Positions 7,619 through 14,675 of a stretch of DNA of 33,471 nt are shown piece after piece. Each line of letters opens with the position of its first letter. Positions within the stretch are counted from its first letter, which is position 1. The stretch spans positions 1 through 33,471 of the forward strand of contig JAQTXL010000010.1 of assembly GCA_028688835.1 (NCBI GenBank). The letters run 5' to 3'. The translations under genes were made by a program, and so were the position numbers. The notes beneath the pieces were generated by a model that was given only the letters and a program-made list of their open reading frames with translations, was not told the DNA's origin and ran no database searches. The DNA is from Candidatus Nanopelagicales bacterium. Lineage in GTDB: Bacteria > Actinomycetota > Actinomycetes > S36-B12.

Positions 7619-8071
7619 ATGTCCGCCACCCCTGAGACTGGCACCCACAGGCAGGAAGCGCGCCGGCGCTCGCGGTGGTGGCACAGGCCCGTGGCGGTGC
7701 GGTGGGTCGCCACCCTCGTCACCCTGCTCATCGGCATCGCCATCACCGAGGTGCTCGTCCACCAGAGCGCGGAAGACCAGCGGGCCACGTCCGACAGGAG
7801 TGCGCGCACCTTCGCCAAGCAGATGACCGCGCGCATCCACGAGAACCTCGGGCCCATGGTCCTGCTGAACCACAACCTCGAGAACTACATCAGCACGGAG
7901 AACGGCCCCGTCGATCCCGATCACACGCTCGCCTTGATGAACCGCGCTCTGGCGCTGGATCCCACACTGGCGGAGATCGCGCTCGCCCCGGGCAATCGCA
8001 TCACCGACGTTGTCCCGCTCGAGGGCAACGAGGGTGCCGTCGGCGTCGACCTGCGGACGATCGCCGACTAG
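7619..8071 (+). CDS. N-terminal fragment of CHASE-PAS-GGDEF-EAL protein, ends at in-frame TAG
   Basis: This reading frame encodes 150 residues: a basic N-terminus, one membrane helix (about residues 27-47) and the first half of an extracellular CHASE sensor domain, up to GVDLRTIAD. It ends at TAG 8069-8071, but the same frame continues without shift into WPSVQQVMRTRRPLLVGPVDLVQGG, the second half of the CHASE domain. ATG 7619 is chosen for the GAGGGG site 8 bases upstream; ATGs at 7523 and 7589 are in frame without a site. Alone this fragment would be a half-domain membrane stub, so it should be read together with the next entry as one gene interrupted by a nonsense codon. Confidence 0.7.
   Translation: MSATPETGTHRQEARRRSRWWHRPVAVRWVATLVTLLIGIAITEVLVHQSAEDQRATSDRSARTFAKQMTARIHENLGPMVLLNHNLENYISTENGPVDPDHTLALMNRALALDPTLAEIALAPGNRITDVVPLEGNEGAVGVDLRTIAD
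8069..8071 (+). other. In-frame amber codon splitting the CHASE domain
   Basis: TAG here is codon 151 of a 978-codon frame. The codons before and after are in the same phase, and CHASE homology is expected to run straight across (GxDL...W..V.......GPV.L.QGG). A single C-to-T change of CAG (Gln) would create it. TAG is an ordinary stop elsewhere in the window (octad-repeat gene, protease, groEL, pdxH, helicase), so global recoding is excluded. Confidence 0.85.
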
Positions 8072-8092
8072 TGGCCGAGCGTCCAGCAGGTC

Positions 8093-10555
8093 ATGCGCAC
8101 CCGAAGGCCGCTGCTGGTCGGTCCCGTGGACCTCGTGCAGGGCGGCCAGGCGTTCATCTACCGCAATCCTGTGTACCTCGCCGACAACTCGTACTGGGGC
8201 CTGGTCAACACGGTCGTCGACGCACAGACCTTCCTCGACGCCCAGGCTGCGAGTGCAACCCACGATGGGATCTCCGCATCGCTGCGGACCGACACCGGCG
8301 ATCCCCAGGTGTCAGCCCCGTTCTGGGGACCGTCTGACGGCTTCGAGAGCGCGACGACGGTGTCGAAGGTGTCGCCATACGGTGCGCACTGGGAACTGGC
8401 CGTCACCGGGCCGGCGATGGACCAGTCCGCACTCTGGCGCCTGCGCGCGACCGGCTACGCGCTCACGCTGGCCATGACGCTCCTGGTCTTCCTCCTCATT
8501 CGCGCCGTGCAACGGCGGCAGGCGACCTCGGCGCTGCTGGCCGACATGTCCGCACAGGTGCCCGGCATGCTGTTCGAGGCCCGTCGACCGCCAGGGGGAG
8601 CCGCAGGCTTCACCTACGTCAGCGAGGGCGTCTACGAGCTGCTGCAGATCACGCCTGAGGCACTGGTCGAGCGCTGGCAGGCGCTCGTGGACCATGTGGT
8701 CGACGCTGATCGTGACCGCGTGACCGCGAACCTCGACCGCGTGCTGAGCGAGGGCATCGACTGGCTCGACACCTTCCGGGTGCGCAGCGAGAACGGCACT
8801 GAGCGCTGGGTGCATGCGACCTCGCTGGTCAGGCAGCTCGCCGACGGCACGGCGCAGTGGCACGGCAGCATCACCGACATCACCGAGGAGATGCGCACCT
8901 CGGACCTGCTCACCCTGAGCGCCAGCGTCTTCGGCGCCACACATGACGCGATCCTCATCCTCACACCCGACGAGCGCATCGCCGATGTGAACCCGGCCTT
9001 CAGCGAGAGCTTCGGCTACAGCCCTGACGAGATCATCGGCGAGCCTGTCTCCTCCCTCGGCCAGGACCTCGGCCAGGAGGTCGTCTTCGCCGATCTGCGC
9101 CAGGCCCTGCAGCGCACCGGATACTGGCGGGGCGAGCTGCTCATGCGGGCCAAGTCGGGGCAGATCAGCCTCGAGACCGTCACCATCTCGGTCGTGGTCG
9201 ACGAACGGGAGCAGCCGACCCACATGGTCGCGGTGATCACCACCGGTAATGAGCTGCGCGAGGACTTCGTCACGGGGCTGCCGAGCAGGAGCCTGCTCGA
9301 GGACCGCCTCGACCAGGCCGGACGGAACATCACGTCCACAGAAGCGACGGTCGCGGTGGTGGCCATCGGGCTCGACGGATTCAAGGAGATCAACACCGTG
9401 TACGGCCACGGGGTCGGCGACCTGCTCCTGCGCGCAGTCGCCGAGCGGCTCCAGCAGCAGATGTCGGGAGGCGACTCGCTGTTCCGCATGCGCGGCGACG
9501 AGTTCAAGCTGGTGCACCCCGGCAGCTCCGACCCCGCAGAGCTCGATGGGCTCTGCGCTCGCATCCTGCGTGACTTCGAGCGGCCATTCGCCATCGGCGA
9601 CCTCGCCCTGCATGTGACGGCCGGTCTGGGGGTCGCCATGTACCCGACCGACACCGAGAACCCGCGTGAGCTTCGAGAGCTGGCCCTGCAGGCCCTGGGC
9701 ACCGCCAAGGCGAAGGGCCGGGCGAGCCTTGAGTACTACCAGTCGCAGATGCAGGTGCGGGCCGGGGAGCGGGTCCAGTTCGCCGAGGACCTGCGGGCAG
9801 CCGTGGAGTCGGGGAGCATCGCCGCCCACTTCCAGCCGATCGTGAGCCTGGTCGACGGCTCGGTCACCAAGGCGGAGACCCTGGCGCGCTGGCACCATCC
9901 GGTGCGCGGCGCGGTCAGCCCGGGCATGTTCATCCCGACCATCGAGCGGCTGGGCATGATCAGCGAGCTCGGGGCGCAGATGCACGAGCAGGCGATGGCC
10001 TTCGCCCGTGAGATGCGCAGGTCGGTGCCCGCCTTCCAGGTGAGCGTCAATCTCTCGGTCGACGAGCTGCACCTGTCCGCGGCCACGCACGAGGCTCGCA
10101 TCCGCAGCGTCTCCGACCACGGCCTGCCGCCGTCTGCCGTGGTCCTGGAGATCACCGAGAGCCTGCTGCTCACGACCGACGAGGCCTCGTCGGCCAACCT
10201 GACCCGCTACCGCGATGCCGGGATCCCGTTCTCCATCGACGACTTCGGCACGGGGTACTCATCGCTGGCGTACCTCCAGGAGCTCGAGGTGGACTGGCTG
10301 AAGATCGACCAGGCCTTCACGCAGAAGCTCACTCCCGGCAGCGACACGCTCGTGCTCGTGCAGGCGATCGTGGTGATGGCGCACCAGCTGGGGCTCGGCG
10401 TGATCGTCGAGGGTGTCGAGACCATCGAGCAGCGCGACCTGGCACGCGAGGCCGGATGCGACTACGCGCAGGGCTTCCTCTACACGCCCGCGCTCGCGCC
10501 GGACGACTTCGTCACGTGGCTACGCGGGCACTCGTCAGGGCCGGCGCAGCACTGA
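8093..10555 (+). CDS. C-terminal part: half CHASE, PAS-PAS-GGDEF-EAL cyclic-di-GMP protein
   Basis: From ATG 8093 this frame gives 820 residues: the rest of the CHASE sensor (GPVDLVQGG...YWGLVNTVVD), a membrane helix (ALTLAMTLLVFLLIRAV), two PAS domains (about 8530-8890 and 8915-9250), a GGDEF domain (about 9262-9740) and an EAL domain to the end. The GGDEF signature is RGDEF (9491-9505) and the upstream RxxD inhibitory site is lost (SGGD), so cyclase activity is doubtful. The EAL domain has ETL in place of EAL (9875-9883) but keeps SVNLS, EITES, DDFGTGYSSL, WLKID and VEGVET, so c-di-GMP phosphodiesterase activity is plausible. If translation restarts at 8093 the product keeps all signalling domains but has a broken sensor and only one membrane helix. 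Its 3' end overlaps the convergent gene by 44 bases. Confidence 0.85.
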   Translation: MRTRRPLLVGPVDLVQGGQAFIYRNPVYLADNSYWGLVNTVVDAQTFLDAQAASATHDGISASLRTDTGDPQVSAPFWGPSDGFESATTVSKVSPYGAHWELAVTGPAMDQSALWRLRATGYALTLAMTLLVFLLIRAVQRRQATSALLADMSAQVPGMLFEARRPPGGAAGFTYVSEGVYELLQITPEALVERWQALVDHVVDADRDRVTANLDRVLSEGIDWLDTFRVRSENGTERWVHATSLVRQLADGTAQWHGSITDITEEMRTSDLLTLSASVFGATHDAILILTPDERIADVNPAFSESFGYSPDEIIGEPVSSLGQDLGQEVVFADLRQALQRTGYWRGELLMRAKSGQISLETVTISVVVDEREQPTHMVAVITTGNELREDFVTGLPSRSLLEDRLDQAGRNITSTEATVAVVAIGLDGFKEINTVYGHGVGDLLLRAVAERLQQQMSGGDSLFRMRGDEFKLVHPGSSDPAELDGLCARILRDFERPFAIGDLALHVTAGLGVAMYPTDTENPRELRELALQALGTAKAKGRASLEYYQSQMQVRAGERVQFAEDLRAAVESGSIAAHFQPIVSLVDGSVTKAETLARWHHPVRGAVSPGMFIPTIERLGMISELGAQMHEQAMAFAREMRRSVPAFQVSVNLSVDELHLSAATHEARIRSVSDHGLPPSAVVLEITESLLLTTDEASSANLTRYRDAGIPFSIDDFGTGYSSLAYLQELEVDWLKIDQAFTQKLTPGSDTLVLVQAIVVMAHQLGLGVIVEGVETIEQRDLAREAGCDYAQGFLYTPALAPDDFVTWLRGHSSGPAQH

Positions 10556-11150
10556 GGAACGCCACCTCCTGGCCGGGGGTGCCCGTCGAGGCGTCGGTTC
10601 CGGGCTGCGGCGCGAAGATCGCGTCGACTCGGGCCTTGAGGTTGAACAGGTGCGGGATCGGCACCGCTCGCTCCATGAGCGGCTGCGCAGCGTCGAAGGT
10701 GCTGTTGATGTCCGGCTGCGGCTTGAACAGCAGGGCCGGGTCGTCAACCGCCGCCTTCATGTACCGCTGCCAGGCCTCGTTGTGGGCGAGGTAGGCATCC
10801 TGGGCGCGCACGATGTCGCCGTGCCACGGCAGCACGGTGACGCCGGCGACGACGTCACCGGCGGCTGTGATGGCGAACTCACCCGCATAGGCTGCCTCCG
10901 ACAGCGCGTCCCAGGCCTTCTCCTGCTGCGCGTCGGTGAGCTTCCCGTTGGCGCCGGACTCCTGGACGATCTGCTGGATCTGGTCGTCGGTCCACTGCAT
11001 TGCCGCCTCGGAGTCCTCGACGGCGTTGACGAGCGCACGCATCTCGAGATTGCGTGAGGTCCAGTCGCCGACGATCATGCCCAGGCCCAGGAGCGTCACC
11101 AGGAACACGGCGACGCCCAGCACGGGTGGGAGCCAGCGGGACAGTCTCAT
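10512..11150 (-). CDS. Membrane-anchored protein of unknown function
   Basis: I do not recognise a family. The 212-residue protein starts with a short basic segment and one membrane helix (LPPVLGVAVFLVTLLGLGMIVGDW), followed by a mainly helical, soluble domain that would lie outside the membrane. That domain contains many Ala, Gln and acidic residues, a WHGDIVRAQDAYLAHNEAWQRYM segment and no Cys, which fits a helical bundle sensor- or chaperone-like fold, but this is inference. ATG 11150 lies 6 bases after GATGAT, a weak form of the leaderless geometry seen elsewhere; GTG 11165 is an in-frame alternative. Its last 44 bases overlap the end of the EAL gene on the other strand, and it diverges from tmsA. 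Confidence 0.7.
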   Translation of the reverse strand: MRLSRWLPPVLGVAVFLVTLLGLGMIVGDWTSRNLEMRALVNAVEDSEAAMQWTDDQIQQIVQESGANGKLTDAQQEKAWDALSEAAYAGEFAITAAGDVVAGVTVLPWHGDIVRAQDAYLAHNEAWQRYMKAAVDDPALLFKPQPDINSTFDAAQPLMERAVPIPHLFNLKARVDAIFAPQPGTDASTGTPGQEVAFLSAAPALTSARVAT

Positions 11151-11199
11151 GCGCCCATCATCCACTACGCGACTGCTTGGGCGAGCGCATCCCAGCCGC

Positions 11200-11205
11200 T
11201 AGCGT
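11200..11205 (+). promoter_or_regulatory. -10 element TAGCGT for the tmsAB operon
   Basis: TAGCGT is followed by 8 bases and GTG 11214. Transcription would start at or two bases before the start codon, giving a leaderless or nearly leaderless mRNA. No ribosome binding site is present. Confidence 0.45.
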
Positions 11206-11213
11206 GTGACGCT

Positions 11214-12611
11214 GTGCTGACTGCATCGGCCCTTCGTCACTATGCATCGCTGGTCGTCGATGTCTCACGCCAGTTCGAGGCCATCCCCGAGGGCAGCACG
11301 ATCAGGCTGGCCAAGCAGACGTCGAACCTCTTCCGGCCCCGGGCACGACTCGCCTCACCCGGGCTCGATGTCTCCGGCTTCGACGGAGTCCTGGCGATCG
11401 ACACCGCGGCCAGGACTGCCGACGTGCTCGGCATGACCACGTACGAGCACCTCGTCCAGGCCACGCTCCCCCACGGACTCATCCCCATGTGCGTGCCGCA
11501 GTTGCGCACGATCACGCTCGGCGGTGCGGTGACCGGCATGGGGATCGAGGCCGCGAGCTTCCGGCAGGGGGCACCGCACGAGTCCGTGCTCGAGATGGAC
11601 ATCCTCACCGGCACCGGCGACGTGCTCACGGTCACGGGGGGCGCCGACGACCCGCATCGCGACTTGTTCGCGGGCTTCCCCAACTCCTATGGGTCGCTCG
11701 GCTACGCGCTCCGCATCCGCATCGAGCTCGAGCCGGTGCAGCCGTACGTGCACCTCAGGCATGTCCGCTATTCCTCGGCGGAGCAGCTCACCGAGGCCAT
11801 CACGACCATCTGCGCCGCGCGCGCGCATGATGGCCACCGGGTGGACTTCATCGACGGCACGGTCTTCGCGCCGGACGAGCACTACCTGACCCTCGGCACG
11901 ATGGTCCCCGTGCTTCCGGCGCACACTGCGGTGAGCGACTACACCGGCCAGTCGATCTACTACCGCTCGATCCAGCAGCGCAGTGAAGACTGGCTCACGA
12001 TCCTGGACTACCTGTGGCGCTGGGACACCGACTGGTTCTGGTGCTCACGGGCCTTCGGCGCACAGGTGCCGGCGATCCGGCGGATGTGGCCTCGGGCCCG
12101 GCTGCGCAGCGATGTCTACTGGAAGCTCATCGCGATCGACCATCGCCATCACGTCGCCGCTCGGCTCAACGCGCTTCGCCGACGCCCGCAGCGCGAGTCA
12201 GTCGTGCAGGACATCGAGGTCCCGGCGGCCAGACTCCCCGAGTTCCTCGACTTCTTCCATCGCGAGGTGGGCATCGAGCCCATCTGGATCTGCCCGCTGC
12301 AGCAGCGCGATCCGCACGCGCGCTGGCCGCTCTACGAGTTCGATCCCGCAACGCTCTACGTCAATGTGGGGTTCTGGTCGAGCGTCGCGCTGCCTGCCGG
12401 GATGTCGCCTGAGGATGGGTCGGTGAATCGCCGCATCGAGGCCGAGGTGACCCGGCTCGACGGCCGCAAGTCGTTGTACTCGACTGCGTTCTACGATCGC
12501 GATACGTTCTGGTCGATCTATGGGGGTTCCGAGTATCCGGCGCTGAAGGAGCGCTACGACCCGCAGGGCCGCTTGCTCGGGCTGTACGAGAAGGTGGTGG
12601 AGCAGCGATGA
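11214..12611 (+). CDS. tmsA: FAD-dependent reductase of 10-methyl branched fatty acid synthesis
   Basis: The 465-residue protein has a FAD_binding_4 (vanillyl-alcohol oxidase type) domain in its first about 210 residues. Markers are RLAKQTSNLFRPR, LTPHGLIPM-like ATLPHGLIPMCVP, and TITLGGAVTGMGIEAASFRQG, the phosphate-binding region also seen in DHCR24-type sterol reductases. The C-terminal half is the substrate cap. In actinobacteria a gene of this type sits next to a cyclopropane-synthase-like methyltransferase. The pair (tmsA/tmsB, also called bfaA/bfaB) turns oleoyl chains of phospholipids into 10-methylstearoyl (tuberculostearic) chains; TmsA reduces the 10-methylene intermediate. The assignment rests on the fold plus this neighbour. 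Start GTG 11214 follows a -10 element closely. The stop overlaps the next ATG as ATGA (12608-12611), which implies translational coupling. Confidence 0.8.
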   Translation: MLTASALRHYASLVVDVSRQFEAIPEGSTIRLAKQTSNLFRPRARLASPGLDVSGFDGVLAIDTAARTADVLGMTTYEHLVQATLPHGLIPMCVPQLRTITLGGAVTGMGIEAASFRQGAPHESVLEMDILTGTGDVLTVTGGADDPHRDLFAGFPNSYGSLGYALRIRIELEPVQPYVHLRHVRYSSAEQLTEAITTICAARAHDGHRVDFIDGTVFAPDEHYLTLGTMVPVLPAHTAVSDYTGQSIYYRSIQQRSEDWLTILDYLWRWDTDWFWCSRAFGAQVPAIRRMWPRARLRSDVYWKLIAIDHRHHVAARLNALRRRPQRESVVQDIEVPAARLPEFLDFFHREVGIEPIWICPLQQRDPHARWPLYEFDPATLYVNVGFWSSVALPAGMSPEDGSVNRRIEAEVTRLDGRKSLYSTAFYDRDTFWSIYGGSEYPALKERYDPQGRLLGLYEKVVEQR

Positions 12612-13849
12612 AACTCGCCGACGTGTTCGCGACTGTCGTGCCGCAGGAGCGCGGGGTCGCCTTCCGCGCCTTCGATGGGTCCACCGCAGGTCCGCCCGAT
12701 GCCGAGGTCGTGCTCGAGCTCCGCAGCCCGCGCGGCGCGAGCTACATCGCAGGAGCTCCGTCGCAGCTCGGACTCGCGCGGGCATACGTCAGCGGCGATC
12801 TCGAGATCATCGGCGACACCTACAAGGCACTCGCCAGGCTCTACCCGCTCGACACCTCGCACCTGACCGTCAAGGACAAGGCTCGACTGGCCAAGGAACT
12901 GCTGCCCTACATCATGTCGCGGCCCTCGCCACCGCCGCAGGAGCGCAGGCTCGGCGGACGCCGCCACTCCAAGGGCCGCGACGCCGACGCGATCCATCAC
13001 CACTACGACGTGTCGAACCTGTTCTACAGCTGGGTGCTCGGGCCCTCGATGGCCTACACCTGTGCAGTCTTCCCTGACGCGGAGTCCTCGCTCGAGGTCG
13101 CGCAGGAGACCAAGTTCGACCTCGTCTGCCGCAAGCTCGGCCTCGAGCCGGGCATGCGCCTGCTCGATGTCGGCTGCGGATGGGGCGGGATGGTGCGCCA
13201 CGCGGTGCAGCACTACGGCGTGACCGCCATCGGCGTCACGCTGTCCGAGCAGCAGGCGCACTACGGCCAGCAGGCGATCGAGCGCGACGGCCTCGGCGAC
13301 CGCGCCCAGATCCGCTTCAGCGACTACCGCGACCTGCCCGAGACCGGATTCGACGCGATCTCCTCGATCGGGCTCACCGAGCACATCGGGCGCGCGAACT
13401 ACCCGTCGTACTTCAGGTTCCTGCACAGCAGGCTCAAGCCCGAGGGCCGCCTGCTGAATCACACCATCACGCGCTACGACGATGCGCAGCCCACGCACCT
13501 GCGCACGTCGTTCATCAACCGCTACGTCTTCCCCGACGGCGAGCTCTCCGGCCCCGGCCACATCATGAGCGTCATGAATGCTGCCGGATTCGAGATCCGG
13601 CACGAGGAGAACCTCCGCGAGCACTATGCGCTCACGCTCCAGCACTGGTGCAAGAACCTCGATGCGCACTGGGATGAGGCGGTCGCGGAGGCTGGCCTGG
13701 GCACCGCACGCGTGTGGCGCCTGTACATGGCGGCCTCGCGACTGGGCTTCGATCTCAACACGATCCAGTTGCACCAGATGCTCGGCGTGAGGCTCGGCGA
13801 CGGCTACCGCAGCGGGATGCCCCTGCGCCAGCGCCTGGATGTCGCCTGA
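12608..13849 (+). CDS. tmsB: SAM-dependent phospholipid methyltransferase, CFA synthase family
   Basis: This 413-residue protein is a cyclopropane-fatty-acyl-phospholipid synthase family member. An N-terminal lipid-binding region precedes DAIHHHYDVSNLFYSWVLGPSMAYTCAVF (about residues 126-154), the family hallmark, then the SAM-binding LLDVGCGWGGMV (about 183-194), SEQQAHYG and the catalytic-region SIGLTEHIG. Members either form cyclopropanes or, when paired with a FAD reductase, add a methylene group at C10 of oleoyl chains. The tight ATGA overlap with the FAD reductase gene favours 10-methyl synthesis (TmsB/BfaB) over cyclopropane formation. It acts on membrane phospholipids at the inner leaflet. 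A plain cfa role is the main alternative. Confidence 0.85.
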   Translation: MKLADVFATVVPQERGVAFRAFDGSTAGPPDAEVVLELRSPRGASYIAGAPSQLGLARAYVSGDLEIIGDTYKALARLYPLDTSHLTVKDKARLAKELLPYIMSRPSPPPQERRLGGRRHSKGRDADAIHHHYDVSNLFYSWVLGPSMAYTCAVFPDAESSLEVAQETKFDLVCRKLGLEPGMRLLDVGCGWGGMVRHAVQHYGVTAIGVTLSEQQAHYGQQAIERDGLGDRAQIRFSDYRDLPETGFDAISSIGLTEHIGRANYPSYFRFLHSRLKPEGRLLNHTITRYDDAQPTHLRTSFINRYVFPDGELSGPGHIMSVMNAAGFEIRHEENLREHYALTLQHWCKNLDAHWDEAVAEAGLGTARVWRLYMAASRLGFDLNTIQLHQMLGVRLGDGYRSGMPLRQRLDVA

Positions 13850-13892
13850 GCCTCAGCGCATGGCACGTGACGAGCGTGCGGTGAGCAGGTGA

Positions 13893-14585
13893 CTAGCTGG
13901 CGGTCTGCACGAGCACGTGCTGCGCGAGCTCGTCGTTCAGCTCGGTGTACTCGCCGGCACTGCCGATGGTGATGAGCGCACCCGTGCGTGCCACCATCAC
14001 CGCCGCTCCAGGCATCGCCCCCACGCGCTGCAGGGCCGCCATCGTGACCGCCGACTCCTGGATCGGCTCGGCGATGCGGCGCACGGTGACGCGTGCAGCA
14101 GTGTCCGTGACGACCTCGCTCAGGGGACGCAGCTCGCCGTCGCTCAGGACGTCGTGCGGGCTGCCCGGGTCCAGGGAGTCCAGGCCGGGAATCGGATTGC
14201 CATAGGGCGAGTGCGTGGGGTTGCCCAGGATGGCCAGGAGCCGCTGCTCGACCGGCTCGCTGATGACGTGCTCCCACCGGCAGGCCTCGGCATGGACGTC
14301 TTCCCAGGGCAGGCCCAGGACGCTCACGAGCAGGCACTCGGCGAGCCGGTGCTTGCGCATGACCCTGATGGCCGCCTCGCGTCCGAGTGGCGTGAACTCC
14401 AGCTGGCGGTCCGCGGCGACCACGACGAGTCCGTCGCGCTCCATCCTGGCCACGGTCTGCGACACCGTGGGACCGCTCTGGTGCAGCCGCTCGGTGATGC
14501 GCGCGCGCATCGGCGCGATGCCCTCCTCCTCGAGCTCGAAGATGGTGCGCAGGTACATCTCGGTGGTGTCGATCAGCGCGCTCAT
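13893..14585 (-). CDS. ideR: Iron-dependent transcriptional repressor, IdeR/DtxR family
   Basis: The 230-residue length equals that of mycobacterial IdeR. The order is an N-terminal winged helix (about 1-73), a metal-binding and dimerisation domain (74-140) and a C-terminal SH3-like domain. Counting from ATG 14585, every DtxR metal ligand falls at its reference number: Met10, His79 and Glu83 in KHRLAE, His98, Cys102, Glu105 and His106 in VHAEACRWEH. It should therefore bind Fe(II) at both sites and repress iron-uptake genes when iron is plentiful. AGGAGG (14590-14595) lies 4 bases upstream of ATG 14585; GTG 14588 is too close to it. A DtxR-box-like sequence lies in its own promoter region. 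The gene diverges from the photolyase gene. Confidence 0.93.
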   Translation of the reverse strand: MSALIDTTEMYLRTIFELEEEGIAPMRARITERLHQSGPTVSQTVARMERDGLVVVAADRQLEFTPLGREAAIRVMRKHRLAECLLVSVLGLPWEDVHAEACRWEHVISEPVEQRLLAILGNPTHSPYGNPIPGLDSLDPGSPHDVLSDGELRPLSEVVTDTAARVTVRRIAEPIQESAVTMAALQRVGAMPGAAVMVARTGALITIGSAGEYTELNDELAQHVLVQTAS

Positions 14586-14606
14586 CACACCTCCTCGCTT
14601 TGTCAG

Positions 14607-14625
14607 TTAGGCGACCCTCACCCTA
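14607..14625. promoter_or_regulatory. Candidate iron box (IdeR/DtxR operator)
   Basis: TTAGGCGACCCTCACCCTA matches the 19-bp DtxR/IdeR consensus (TTAGGTTAGCCTAACCTAA) at 13 positions, including the outer TTAGG. It sits between ideR and the photolyase gene, 22 bases upstream of the ideR start, where it could give autoregulation. Thirteen matches is borderline. Confidence 0.4.
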
Positions 14626-14663
14626 CGGCAGGCCGGCGCGCCCGGTCGCCCGAGTCCTCGCCC

Positions 14664-14669
14664 TACGCT
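14664..14669 (+). promoter_or_regulatory. Leaderless -10 element TACGCT for the photolyase gene
   Basis: TACGCT, six bases, then ATG 14676, with no ribosome binding site between. This also fixes the photolyase start at 14676. Confidence 0.55.
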
Positions 14670-14675
14670 GACGGC

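Noticed and set aside
8069-8071. TAG recoded genome-wide to an amino acid (pyrrolysine or a suppressor code)
   Set aside because: TAG ends many ordinary genes here at the expected family length, such as groEL, pdxH, the cold-shock gene and the helicase.
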